Source of the DNA: Rugamonas sp. A1-17
Lineage (GTDB): Bacteria > Pseudomonadota > Gammaproteobacteria > Burkholderiales > Burkholderiaceae_D
Direction: 5' to 3'
Assembly (NCBI GenBank): GCA_025548565.1
Contig: JAJLPB010000008.1
Coordinates: 1-64,000 of the forward strand
DNA: 64,000 nucleotides
Shown: piece after piece, positions 36,742-47,761 of the stretch
Numbering within the stretch: position 1 is the first letter of the stretch
Layout: each line of letters begins with the position of its first letter
Position numbers and translations under genes: made by a program
Notes under the pieces: model-generated
The model's database searches: none
What the model was told of the DNA's origin: nothing
Seen by the model: only the letters and a program-made list of their open reading frames with translations

Positions 36742-37503
36742 ATGCACAACAAACTCGGCGAATTCATCCGCGCCCATCGCGAACGCATCAAGCCCGACAG
36801 CGTCGGCCTGCCCGGTGGCGGGCGCCGCCGCACGCCCGGCCTGCGGCGCGAAGAGCTGGCGCAATTGTGCGACGTCAGCCCGACCTGGCTGACCTGGCTG
36901 GAGCAGGGCAGGGAGGTGCAGGCTTCCAGCAAGATGCTGGCGCGGCTGGCGGAGGTGCTGCGGCTGTCGGCCGCCGAGCGCGCCTATCTTTTCGGCCTGG
37001 CCGACCGGCTCGATCCGCACCATGACGACGACGGCGGCGATACCGCCGAAGCGCTGGACGCGGTGGTCGCGGCCATCGGCGCGCCAGCCTACATCCTCGA
37101 CCGCCAGTGGGACGCGGTGGCGTGGAACCGGCAGGCGGCGCAGCTGTTTGCAGGCTGGCTGACGCCGCAGCCGCAGTCCCGGCCCAACCTGTTGCGCTAC
37201 ATGTTCGCCGACGCGGCGGCGCGCGAGCTAATTGTCGACTGGCCGGAGCGCGCCCGGCGGCTGGTGGCCGAGTTCCGCGCCGACATCGGCCGGCACGCCA
37301 GCGAGCAGCCACTGGCCGGCCTGATCGCCGAACTGTCCGAGGCCAGCGCCACCTTCGCCGAGCTGTGGACCTTGCAGGATGTGGTCGGCCGCGAAGGCGG
37401 ATTGCGCCGCTTCCGCCATCCGCTGCAGGGCGACCTGGACTTCAACCAGGTGACGCTGCACCCGGCCAAGCGGCACGACTTGAAGCTGGTGATGCTGCTG
37501 TAG
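36742..37503 (+). CDS. Helix-turn-helix regulator with MmyB-like ligand-binding domain
   Basis: A 253-aa protein. The first 80 residues form an XRE-type helix-turn-helix with the family-specific stretch GGGRRRTPGLRREELAQLCDVSPTWLTWLEQGREVQ. The C-terminal part (IGAPAYILDRQWDAVAWNRQAAQLFAGW and later FRADIGRHASEQPLAGLIAELSEASATFAELW) is the MmyB-like sensor domain, which in relatives binds fatty acids or other small hydrophobic ligands. It reads divergently from the methyltransferase gene and probably regulates it and itself. Confidence 0.9.
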   Translation: MHNKLGEFIRAHRERIKPDSVGLPGGGRRRTPGLRREELAQLCDVSPTWLTWLEQGREVQASSKMLARLAEVLRLSAAERAYLFGLADRLDPHHDDDGGDTAEALDAVVAAIGAPAYILDRQWDAVAWNRQAAQLFAGWLTPQPQSRPNLLRYMFADAAARELIVDWPERARRLVAEFRADIGRHASEQPLAGLIAELSEASATFAELWTLQDVVGREGGLRRFRHPLQGDLDFNQVTLHPAKRHDLKLVMLL

Positions 37504-37561
37504 CGGGACAAGCGCCGCCAGATCGGATAAAGTCACCGGAACCAACAACCAAGGAGCAGTG

Positions 37562-38026
37562 ATGCGAACGATAGCGATGCTGTGCGTGGGAGCGTTGATG
37601 CTGGCCGGGGCTGGCATCTCCGCTGCGGCCGAGCCGGCCGGACATATCACCGGTGTCGGCGGTGTGTTCTTCAAGGCCAAGGACCCGAAGGCGCTGGCGG
37701 CCTGGTATCGCGACGTGCTGGGCATGCCGCTGGAAGTGTGGGGCGGCGCCAAGCTGCGTTACGACGCGCCCCAGCATCCGCCAGCGCTGATCTGGAGCGC
37801 CTTCCCAGCCGCGACCAAATACTTCGCGCCATCGACCAGCGAGTTCATGATCAACTACGCGGTCGACGACATGGACGCCTTCCTCGCGCGGCTGAAGGCG
37901 AAAGACGTCGCCATCCTGAAGCGCACCGACGATGACCCGAACGGCCGCTTCGCCTGGATACTCGATCCGGAAGGGAACAAGATCGAACTCTGGGAGCCGA
38001 AACGTGCGGCGCCTGTGGCACCTTAG
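37562..38026 (+). CDS. Exported VOC (glyoxalase/bleomycin-resistance) family protein
   Basis: A 154-aa protein with a signal peptide (RTIAMLCVGALMLAGAGISAAAEP), unusual for this mostly cytoplasmic superfamily, and one VOC module pair: VGGVFFKAKDPKALAAWYRDVLGMPLE and, in the second half, FAWILDPEGNKIELWEP. The Glu in IELWEP is a normal metal ligand position. AAGGAG lies five bases before ATG 37562. Role unknown; it starts 58 bases after the regulator and may be in its transcript. Confidence 0.82.
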   Translation: MRTIAMLCVGALMLAGAGISAAAEPAGHITGVGGVFFKAKDPKALAAWYRDVLGMPLEVWGGAKLRYDAPQHPPALIWSAFPAATKYFAPSTSEFMINYAVDDMDAFLARLKAKDVAILKRTDDDPNGRFAWILDPEGNKIELWEPKRAAPVAP

Positions 38027-38035
38027 CATTACGTG

Positions 38036-38503
38036 ATGATGAAACCGCTTATCGCTTTACTACTGACGGCTTGGTCGACCTCGGCGTTGGCTTGCCAGGC
38101 GCCTGCACCCGACAGCCTGCGCGCGGCCTGGATCGCCGTGCGCGCGGCCGCGCTTCAGGACGAGCCGGGCGCGTCGGCGCGGCTGTATAAATTCCCGTTG
38201 CTGCTGCTGTCCGCCTATGACGGCGACCGGCCGTTGCGCGTGACCAGGGCCGCCTTCAACGACCATTACGCCGAGCTGTTCGGCGCGGAGATGCAGTTCC
38301 GCCAGGACTTGAAGAAAACCAAGGACAGCGAGTACATCGGAAAGATCGACTTCGACGATAAGGCTTGCCGGCTCAAGTGGCCGGTGCGCATCCACGACTA
38401 TAACTTCACCTACGAGCAGAAGGCCGGCTGGCTGGTGCAGTCGGTCTACGCGCCGGAAGCCTACGGACTCTTCCAAGACGGTGGCACCGACGGCATACGC
38501 TGA
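38036..38503 (+). CDS. Secreted hypothetical protein
   Basis: About 155 aa with a short signal peptide (KPLIALLLTAWSTSALA-CQAP). The mature protein has Cys near its start and one more (DDKACRLKWP), possibly a disulfide. A conserved-looking aromatic region (HDYNFTYEQKAGWLVQSVYAPEAYG) ends it. No family recognised. GTG 38033, ATG 38036 and ATG 38039 are all possible starts, and none has a clear ribosome-binding site. It follows the VOC gene by nine bases, so the two may be coupled. Confidence 0.65.
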   Translation: MMKPLIALLLTAWSTSALACQAPAPDSLRAAWIAVRAAALQDEPGASARLYKFPLLLLSAYDGDRPLRVTRAAFNDHYAELFGAEMQFRQDLKKTKDSEYIGKIDFDDKACRLKWPVRIHDYNFTYEQKAGWLVQSVYAPEAYGLFQDGGTDGIR

Positions 38504-38510
38504 GCCGCTT

Positions 38511-38606
38511 TGCTATAATCCGCATGACCGGGCTCAGCCTTGGTCCTGGCTCCGGACGTCGCCATGATGACGTTCCCAGTGGTCCGCACGGACCTGACGC
38601 AAGGAG
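38511..38606 (+). promoter_or_regulatory. Promoter and structured leader of the EamA transporter gene
   Basis: An extended -10 (TGC-TATAAT, 38511-38519) is followed by about 90 untranslated bases with three potential stems: CCGG..AGCC with GGCT-CCGG (38529-38554), GGACGTC with GACGTTCC (38554-38576), and GGTCCG with CGGACC (38581-38594). Then comes AAGGAG (38601-38606). GGTCC at 38542-38546 could instead pair with GGACC at 38590-38594, so two exclusive folds are possible. Confidence 0.5.
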
Positions 38607-38612
38607 CTTCTT

Positions 38613-39500
38613 CTGTCCACCGCCACCCGCTCTGAAAACCTGCGCAGCATCTACGCGATGCTGGCCGCGGTCGCCATGTTCTCGTTCATGGACACCACCA
38701 TGAAGGTGCTGTCCTCCCACTATCCCGCCACGCAAGTGACCGCCATGCGCGCGCTCAGCTCGCTGCCTCTGCTGTGCGGCTACATGCTGTATCGCGGCGC
38801 CTTCCGTGGCATCTTCCGCGTGCGCTGGGGCATGCACATCTTCCGCAGCCTGCTCGGCATCGCCATGCTGACCTCGTTCGCCTACGGCCTCAAGGCGCTG
38901 TCGCTGGCCGAGGCGTATTCGATCTTCTTTATCGCGCCGTCGCTGATCACGGCGTTGTCGGTGTTCGTGTTGAAGGAGAAGGTCGGCACCGGCCAGTGGG
39001 TCGCCATCGTGGTGGGCCTGCTCGGCGTGCTGGTGGTGCTGCGCCCTGAAGGCACGGGCTTCCTGACCCTGGGCGGGCTCGCGCTGCTGGGCTCGGCCGC
39101 GTGCTACGCGATGGCCGCCATCGCCAGCCGCGTGCTGGCCCGCACCGACAGCAACGAGTCCATGATGTTCTGGTACCTGCTGATGATGGCCGGCGGCGGC
39201 CTGGCGATGTCGTTCAGCCACTGGGTGCCGGTGCGCGCCGAGGACGGCTGGGTGCTGCTGGCGCTGGCGCTGAGCGGCTTCCTTGGCCAGCTGGCGATCA
39301 CGCGCGCGTTCAGCTCCGGCAAGGCCTCGGTGGTGGCGCCGTTCGAATACTCGGCGCTGGCCTGGGGCGTGGCGATCGACTGGCTGCTGTGGCACACGCT
39401 GCCCGACGGCTACACGCTGCTGGGCGCGGCCATCATCATCGCCAGCGGCATCTACCTGGTGCGGCGCGAATCGGTCCACGCCGAGGCCGAGCATCCTTGA
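38613..39500 (+). CDS. EamA-family (drug/metabolite) transporter, probable CTG start
   Basis: Ten-helix transporter of the DMT superfamily with two EamA halves; the second repeat begins near GGLALLGSAACYAMAAIASRVLA. It probably exports a metabolite; specificity is unknown. The perfect AAGGAG (38601-38606) lies six bases before CTG 38613, from which the frame reads LSTATRSENLRSIYAM and gives a full first membrane helix. An in-frame stop at 38595 excludes anything further upstream. The only other start is ATG 38658, with no ribosome-binding site and a shortened first helix. If that is used, the protein is 280 aa instead of 295. Confidence 0.82.
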   Translation: MSTATRSENLRSIYAMLAAVAMFSFMDTTMKVLSSHYPATQVTAMRALSSLPLLCGYMLYRGAFRGIFRVRWGMHIFRSLLGIAMLTSFAYGLKALSLAEAYSIFFIAPSLITALSVFVLKEKVGTGQWVAIVVGLLGVLVVLRPEGTGFLTLGGLALLGSAACYAMAAIASRVLARTDSNESMMFWYLLMMAGGGLAMSFSHWVPVRAEDGWVLLALALSGFLGQLAITRAFSSGKASVVAPFEYSALAWGVAIDWLLWHTLPDGYTLLGAAIIIASGIYLVRRESVHAEAEHP

Positions 39501-39554
39501 CCGGAGGAAAGTCCGCCGACAGCGCGGCGCACCCAACTTCGCTATAATCGTCGG

Positions 39555-40490
39555 ATGTTAAAACAACGCACCATCAAAGAACTGGTCCGCACCACAGGTG
39601 TCGGGCTGCACTCCGGCACCAAGGTCGAGCTGACCCTGCGCCCGGCCGCGCCAGACACCGGCATCGTGTTCCGCCGCGTCGACCTGAACCCGGTGGTGGA
39701 GTTCCCCGCCAGCGCGATGGCGGTGGGCGACACCCGCATGGCCTCGGTGCTGGTCAAGGACGGCGCCCGCGTGTCGACCGTCGAGCACCTGATGTCGGCC
39801 TGCGCCGGCCTGGGGCTGGACAACCTGTACATCGAGGTCAGCGCCGAGGAAATCCCCATCATGGACGGTTCGGCCTCGTCCTTCGTATATTTATTGCAAC
39901 AAGCAGGCGTGCAGGAGCAGCCGGCCGCGAAGAAATTCATTCGCGTGCTCAAGCCGGTGGAAATCCGCGAAGGCACGGGCGACAAGGAAAAATGGGCCCG
40001 CCTGAGTCCGCACAACGGCTTCAAGCTGGACTTCTTCATCGAGTTCAACCATCCGGCCGTGGACGGCACCCAGCAGCGCGCCCGCGTGGATTTCGGCGAC
40101 GTCTCCTACGTGCACGACGTGGCGCGCGCCCGCACCTTCGGCTTCATGCAGGACGTGGAAATGTTGCGCGGCATAGGCCTGGCGCGCGGCGGTTCGCTGG
40201 AGAACGCCATCGTGATGGACGAGTACCGCATCCTCAATTCGGACGGCCTGCGCTACGACGACGAGTTCGTGCGCCACAAGATCCTGGACGCGATCGGCGA
40301 CCTGTACCTGGTCGGCCACCCGCTGCTGGCCAGCTACGAGGCGCACAAGTCCGGCCACGCGCTGAACAACCAGCTGCTGCTGGAGCTGCTCAAGCATCCG
40401 GATGCCTATGAAATCGTCTCGTTCGAGACCAATGACGTCGCGCCGCCGTCCTATTTGCGCCAGATGGCGCGTGAGTGGGCGCTAACTTAA
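39555..40490 (+). CDS. lpxC: UDP-3-O-acyl-N-acetylglucosamine deacetylase LpxC
   Basis: Zinc enzyme for the committed step of lipid A synthesis. The 311-aa protein starts LKQRTIKELVRTTGVGLHSG, and has zinc ligand His78 in STVEHLMSA, His241 and Asp245 in HKILDAIGD, and the general acid/base region around His268 (SGHALNNQ). A -10 TATAAT (39543-39548) sits only six bases before the ATG, so that promoter would give an almost leaderless message unless transcription starts elsewhere. The end lies one base from the convergent dciA stop. Confidence 0.97.
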   Translation: MLKQRTIKELVRTTGVGLHSGTKVELTLRPAAPDTGIVFRRVDLNPVVEFPASAMAVGDTRMASVLVKDGARVSTVEHLMSACAGLGLDNLYIEVSAEEIPIMDGSASSFVYLLQQAGVQEQPAAKKFIRVLKPVEIREGTGDKEKWARLSPHNGFKLDFFIEFNHPAVDGTQQRARVDFGDVSYVHDVARARTFGFMQDVEMLRGIGLARGGSLENAIVMDEYRILNSDGLRYDDEFVRHKILDAIGDLYLVGHPLLASYEAHKSGHALNNQLLLELLKHPDAYEIVSFETNDVAPPSYLRQMAREWALT

Positions 40491-40491
40491 G

Positions 40492-40971
40492 CTAGGTGGT
40501 GCGCCGCTTGGCCACCATCGCCTTCAGCGCCGCGATCAGCGTGGCGTTCTGCGGCGTGTCCTCCAGCGTGTGACCGAGCTCGTCGAAGGCCGTCACGGCC
40601 GCCTCGGTCAGCGACAGCGAGCGCATCTGCTCCTTGATCTCGGCCGGCTTGGTCATCTGCACCTTCAGTTTCACGCCATCCACCTTCCAGCCGCGGCGCG
40701 CCAGCGTGTCCTGCAACTTGGGCAGCTGCTGCTTCAATTTGGCCGCCAGCGAGGCGTTCGGCAGCGACAAGGTCAATTGTCCGGCCTCGAAAGCCAGGAT
40801 CTCGCAGTACTTGAACATGGCCGGCAGGGCCGCCGCGCAGTCTTTTTGCAGCGCGGCCATGCGCTCGATGGCCGGCAGCAAGGCCGCCATTTTATCGTCG
40901 CGGCGCAGGAAATCGGTGGCCCCGACCGGGGCGCGGCGCTTGATGGAGATGTTGGAGGAGTTGAATCGCAT
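40492..40971 (-). CDS. dciA: DciA-like replicative helicase loader (DUF721)
   Basis: A 159-aa protein of the DUF721/DciA family, the ancestral bacterial loader of DnaB helicase in species without DnaC/DnaI. The KH-like fold region is visible around FKYCEILAFEAGQLTLSLPNASLAAKLKQQLPKLQDTL and the DGVKLKVQ strand. I chose the MRFNSS start at 40971; MLLR at 40983 is the alternative. It sits between lpxC and secA on the opposite strand, as in several betaproteobacteria. Confidence 0.82.
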   Translation of the reverse strand: MRFNSSNISIKRRAPVGATDFLRRDDKMAALLPAIERMAALQKDCAAALPAMFKYCEILAFEAGQLTLSLPNASLAAKLKQQLPKLQDTLARRGWKVDGVKLKVQMTKPAEIKEQMRSLSLTEAAVTAFDELGHTLEDTPQNATLIAALKAMVAKRRTT

Positions 40972-41047
40972 GCGCAGCAACATATCACAGCGGCAAAAAA
41001 ACGTCACCACCGGTTAAAATAGCTTAATTTTGTGACATTGTTCACGC

Positions 41048-41079
41048 TTGGGCTATTGTTAAACAGGTCAATAACCCAA
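41048..41079. other. Inverted repeat upstream of secA
   Basis: TTGGG-C-TATTG (41048-41058) is complementary to CAATA-A-CCCAA (41069-41079) with one mismatch and a ten-base loop. It lies between divergent dciA and secA, about 115 bases before the secA ATG. It may be an operator or a leader stem. Confidence 0.4.
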
Positions 41080-41194
41080 TGTAGGCGCGGACGCATGATA
41101 AAATCACCGTCTTTTGCCATAGTCGAACTCCGTGCGGTAAGGCGTTTTTCACCTACAGAGCTTTTTTTAACGGCGTTTTTTCAAGAATTCAAGC

Positions 41195-43978
<2,784 letters not shown>

Positions 43979-43980
43979 GC

Positions 43981-44012
43981 AAAAAAAACCGGAGCCAGTC
44001 TCCGGTTTTTTT
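43981..44012. terminator. Bidirectional terminator after secA
   Basis: CCGGAG (43989-43994) pairs with CTCCGG (44000-44005), flanked by eight A on the left and seven T on the right. It serves secA and also faces the end of the minus-strand kinase gene. Confidence 0.9.
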
Positions 44013-44051
44013 ATGTCATATGGTCGCCGTCGGCGAGCGCCTCATCGTAGC

Positions 44052-46046
44052 CTAGCGCGCAGCCTCGCGCTGCGGCGCGGAGTACGGCAACAGCATGCGC
44101 ACCGCCGTGCCGACGCCGATCGCAGAATCGATGGTGATGCGTCCGCCCAGCACGCCGGTGACGATGTTGTAGACGATGTTCATGCCCAGCCCCGTTCCTC
44201 CCTGGCCCATCTTGGTGGTGAAGAAGGGATCGAACACCCGCCGCAGCACTTCCTCCGGCATGCCGGCGCCGTCGTCGCTGAACATCAGCTCCACGATGTC
44301 CTCGTCCACGGCCTCCGCGCGCACGGTGATGGTGCCGCCCTTGCGCTGATCGAACGCGTGAATGAGCGCGTTGTTGATCAGGTTATTCAGCACCTGGTAC
44401 AAGGCGCCGGGGTAGGAGTCGAAGGTCAGCCCCTCCGGTATCTGCAGCACCACCTCGCACTCCGCGCGGCGCAGGCGCGGCATGTAGGTGGCCATGGTGT
44501 CGTGCACCGCCGAGAGCAGGTCGAAGCGGCGCCGCTGGTCGTTGGTCTGGTCGACGGCGATCTGCTTGAATGACGAAATCAGCTCCGCCGCCTTGTGCAG
44601 CGAGCCGGAAATGAGCTCGCTGGCCAGCCGCACTTCCTCCAGATGCGAGGTCAGCTCCGAACGCCGCAGCGCGCCGGCCGCCACGTGACGGTCGAACTCC
44701 GTCACGCGGTCGCGCAGCGCGGTCGATGCCAGCAGGCTGTTGCCGATCGGCGTATTGAGTTCGTGCGCGATGCCCGCCACCAGCGATCCGAGCGAGGCCA
44801 TCTTCTCGGCCGCCAGCAGGTCGTGCTGCGTATGCTGCAGCGTCTCCAGCGCCGCGCTCAGGTCCGCGTTGGCGCGCTCCAGCGCCGCCGAGCGGTCGCG
44901 CACGCGCGTCTCCAGCGAGACGTTGAGGTCTTTCAGTTCGCGCTTGGCGTTGAGCTCCTCGGTCAGGTCCAACAGCGCCCAGATGATGGAGTCGTTGCCG
45001 TCCAGCGTCAGCGAGGACGACCAGATCGCCACGCTGCCCACGCTGCCGTCGGGCAGCAGCACGCCGGCGATGGCGCCGTGCACCGCGCCGTCGGTCTTGT
45101 AGATATTCCAGATGCGGTCGCGCTCCAGCGTGCTGGCCCAGAACGGCACCTCGTCGCTGCGCTTGCCGATCAACTTGGCCGCGCCGGCGCCGAAGGTGTG
45201 CGTGACCGCGCGGTTGGCGGCGACGATGCGGCCGTCGCGGTCCGACACGGTGAGCGGCAACGGCGCCATGTCGAACAGCGTCTTGAAGCGCGCTTCGGAT
45301 TCCGACAGCCGTTGCTGCGATTGCTCCAGCTGCGCGATGCGCTCGCGCAGCGCCGCGCTCATCGCGTTCAGGGCGCGCGTGAAGACGGCGATTTCGTCGC
45401 CGCCTTCGACCGGCAGCGCCTTGCTGTAGTCGCCCAACGCCATCTGCTTCGACTGGCCGGTGAGCGCGTTCAGGCGGCGCCCGATGCCGTGCGTGAAGGC
45501 GTAGAACAGCAGCAGGCCGGTGGCGAATCCGGCCAGCGAGATCACGCCGCCCTGCAGCAGCACCTCGTCGCGCGCCTGCTTCAGGTCCTTGGTGGTGAGC
45601 CCGAAATTGATGGAGCCCACGCGGCCGTCGCGCAGCAGCAGCGGCGAGCGCGCGTGCAGCATGGCGCCGTCGAGGAGGGTGTGCACGCCTTTGAAGCTGG
45701 CGCCTTCGCCTTGCCGCAGCACCGCCGGCAGCGGCATCTTGCGCTTGCCCACTTCAAGGATGGTCCGTTCCTGTTCGTCGAGGATGACGAGGTAGCGCAG
45801 AAAACTGTCGTCGGGATCGGCCAGCATCTCGGCCAGGTAGTTGGTCAGTTCGGGCAGGCGGCCGCGCGTGGCGTAGGGACTGAGCGAGAGGTTGAGCGTG
45901 ACCGCATATTCCTGGGCGACGCGTTCGGCGTTGGTGCTGACGGCGTGGTTCATCAGGCGCAGGCTGTTCCAGATCAGCAGGCCAACCACCAGCGCCTGGA
46001 TGATGGCGCTCAGCAGCAGAAATTTCGCGCGCAGCGATAGACTCAA
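44052..46046 (-). CDS. Membrane-bound sensor histidine kinase with HAMP and PAS domains
   Basis: About 664 aa. Layout: membrane helix (about 8-28), periplasmic sensor (about 30-165), second helix (about 166-185), HAMP (about 188-240), PAS (about 250-370), coiled coil, HisKA with phospho-acceptor His428 in VAGIAHELNTPIGN, and a full ATPase domain (NLINNALIHAF, DDGAGMPEEV, GQGGTGLGMNIV). The NTPIGN H-box resembles kinases of the NtrB/DctB-like HPK4 group. I start at TTG 46046, eight bases after AAGGAG; GTG 46055 would overlap that site. No response regulator gene is adjacent. It is third in a run with an outer-membrane barrel and a PstS-like protein. Confidence 0.92.
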   Translation of the reverse strand: MSLSLRAKFLLLSAIIQALVVGLLIWNSLRLMNHAVSTNAERVAQEYAVTLNLSLSPYATRGRLPELTNYLAEMLADPDDSFLRYLVILDEQERTILEVGKRKMPLPAVLRQGEGASFKGVHTLLDGAMLHARSPLLLRDGRVGSINFGLTTKDLKQARDEVLLQGGVISLAGFATGLLLFYAFTHGIGRRLNALTGQSKQMALGDYSKALPVEGGDEIAVFTRALNAMSAALRERIAQLEQSQQRLSESEARFKTLFDMAPLPLTVSDRDGRIVAANRAVTHTFGAGAAKLIGKRSDEVPFWASTLERDRIWNIYKTDGAVHGAIAGVLLPDGSVGSVAIWSSSLTLDGNDSIIWALLDLTEELNAKRELKDLNVSLETRVRDRSAALERANADLSAALETLQHTQHDLLAAEKMASLGSLVAGIAHELNTPIGNSLLASTALRDRVTEFDRHVAAGALRRSELTSHLEEVRLASELISGSLHKAAELISSFKQIAVDQTNDQRRRFDLLSAVHDTMATYMPRLRRAECEVVLQIPEGLTFDSYPGALYQVLNNLINNALIHAFDQRKGGTITVRAEAVDEDIVELMFSDDGAGMPEEVLRRVFDPFFTTKMGQGGTGLGMNIVYNIVTGVLGGRITIDSAIGVGTAVRMLLPYSAPQREAAR

Positions 46047-46129
46047 AACGTACACTCCTTGTGGCGGTGCCAGGAGCGCACGCGCCTGCCGTCCGCGCGG
46101 GACGGCAGGATGTCGGGGCTACCCGGTGG

Positions 46130-46531
46130 TTAAGGCAGGGTCAGGATCACTTTGACGGTGTCGTCCACTGCCGACTTGTCAATATAACCGATCGCCTTGG
46201 GATCGGCAGCAACTGCTTTTTTGACCTCGGCGTTGTTCGGATACTCTTTCGGCGGCGTGGCTTTGCCGGTGAAGACCAGCTTGGACCACAGGGCCTTGAC
46301 CTGGGCGGGGTCCTTGTCCGCGACCTTCTGGTAGAAGTCGGCGCGGATGTGCGAGCCTTCGGCCTGGTCGACCGGCGTGAACAGGTTGGATTTACCGAGG
46401 AAGAACTGCGATGCCTGTTCCGAGAACATGCGGGTCGCCGGATTCTTCTGGCTGACGATGACGACGGTTTCGGCCGAGGCGCCGGCCGCGGCGAGCGACG
46501 ACAACAGCGCGGCGATGATCATTTTTTTCAT
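46130..46531 (-). CDS. Small PstS-like periplasmic binding protein
   Basis: Only 133 aa, against about 320 for PstS. It has a clear signal peptide (KKMIIAALLSSLAAAGASA-ETVV), then one lobe-like alpha/beta unit ending VAADPKAIGYIDKSAVDDTVKVI, the ending typical of phosphate-binding-like proteins. The stretch SQFFLGKSNLFTPVDQAEGSHIRADFYQKV also fits that family. It lies 15 bases after the barrel gene and 83 before the kinase. A likely role is ligand presentation to the kinase sensor domain rather than transport, since no permease is present; this is inference. Confidence 0.8.
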   Translation of the reverse strand: MKKMIIAALLSSLAAAGASAETVVIVSQKNPATRMFSEQASQFFLGKSNLFTPVDQAEGSHIRADFYQKVADKDPAQVKALWSKLVFTGKATPPKEYPNNAEVKKAVAADPKAIGYIDKSAVDDTVKVILTLP

Positions 46532-46546
46532 GTGTTGGACTCCTGA

Positions 46547-47761
46547 TTAGAAGACGAAATCGAGCGCCGCGGCGACAACGGTGACGTTGCCGCTGAAGCC
46601 AGGCTTGACGAAGATCAGAGAACCGGACTTGGTCTTGGGCTTGACGCGGTCGGCCTGCACCTTCAGCGCCACCGATTTGGCGAAGTCCCAGCGCACGCCG
46701 ATCAGGTCGGACGTTTGTTCCGGCGACGGCAGCAGGCCATACACGGCCGCGCCCAGCGGATTGTTTTTCGGCAGCGAGGCAGGCGGGGTCACCGAGGCGC
46801 CAGCATCGCGCTCGGCAGCGTGCGCGTAGTAAGGCAGCACCTTGCCGACGCGGTAGCCGACCATGGTGTACCAGGCATTGGTGTCCGGGATGTAGACCGC
46901 TTCCTTGGCGCGGCGCTGCGCGTATTCGGTCTGGACGACGATGTTGTTCCAGTCCATGGTGGCGCCGATCGAGGTGAAGGCGATTTTTTTGCCGTCGGTC
47001 AGGCCGATGTCATTGGCCAGTTGTTTGAAACCGAACTGCGACAACTGGGCGGTCAGGCCGTTGATCGGCGCCAGGTCGTTGATCTTCAGGTCGGCGCGGG
47101 CGTGGCCGACGCGCACCAGGAACGGACCGTATTCGCCGGTGAAGCTGATGCCGGCGGCTGGCGCGCGGTAAGTGGCCACCGAGCCGGCGCCGGTCGGCAC
47201 GAACAGCTTGCCGCGGCTGACGCCGACGAAGGCCTGGGTGGTGAAGTTGAAGTCGCCGAAGGCGCGCTGGAAGTTGACGTCCGCGCCGTCCACGTTCTCG
47301 ATCGGGGCCTGGCCGTACATTTCAATCGGCGGACGCATCATGGTGTTGGCGTAGCCGACGTTCTGGTAGTCCGAGATCAGGAAGGTCGGCAGCACGACGC
47401 GGCCGACGCGCACGCTCACCTCGTCGTTGACGCGGGCTTTCAGGAAGGCCCAGGTCAGGTCGGTGGTGAAGGTCGGGCTGGTGTTCTTGCGGGTGAGGAT
47501 CTGCGCGGTGCCGGACAGCCAGTCGTTGATCTTGTAGGTCGCTTGCAGGCCCAGGTTGGTGTCGAGGCCGATCCTGGCCTTGTCGCCCACGCCTTCGGCC
47601 TGGTTGTAGCGGGCAAATTGCGCCTGGTCGGTATTGCTCTTGGCGACGCCGAGCGTGCCGAAGCCGCTGATGCTCAGGTTCTCGTCGCCCAAGGTGGCTG
47701 CCTGCGCTTGCATGGCGGCGGTGGCGGCAAAAATGGCTGCTACTAAAAGTTTCTTTTTCAT
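46547..47761 (-). CDS. Outer-membrane beta-barrel (porin-like) protein
   Basis: A 404-aa exported protein: signal peptide KKKLLVAAIFAATAAMQAQA, mature start ATLGDENLSISGFGTLGV, amphipathic strands throughout, and a C-terminal Phe (AALDFVF) for barrel assembly. It differs from the general porin at 6.6 kb, with a conserved-looking RVGRVVLPTFLISDYQNVGYAN region near the first quarter. It is first gene of a minus-strand run with the PstS-like protein and the kinase, and probably supplies an uptake channel for whatever that system senses. Confidence 0.85.
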   Translation of the reverse strand: MKKKLLVAAIFAATAAMQAQAATLGDENLSISGFGTLGVAKSNTDQAQFARYNQAEGVGDKARIGLDTNLGLQATYKINDWLSGTAQILTRKNTSPTFTTDLTWAFLKARVNDEVSVRVGRVVLPTFLISDYQNVGYANTMMRPPIEMYGQAPIENVDGADVNFQRAFGDFNFTTQAFVGVSRGKLFVPTGAGSVATYRAPAAGISFTGEYGPFLVRVGHARADLKINDLAPINGLTAQLSQFGFKQLANDIGLTDGKKIAFTSIGATMDWNNIVVQTEYAQRRAKEAVYIPDTNAWYTMVGYRVGKVLPYYAHAAERDAGASVTPPASLPKNNPLGAAVYGLLPSPEQTSDLIGVRWDFAKSVALKVQADRVKPKTKSGSLIFVKPGFSGNVTVVAAALDFVF

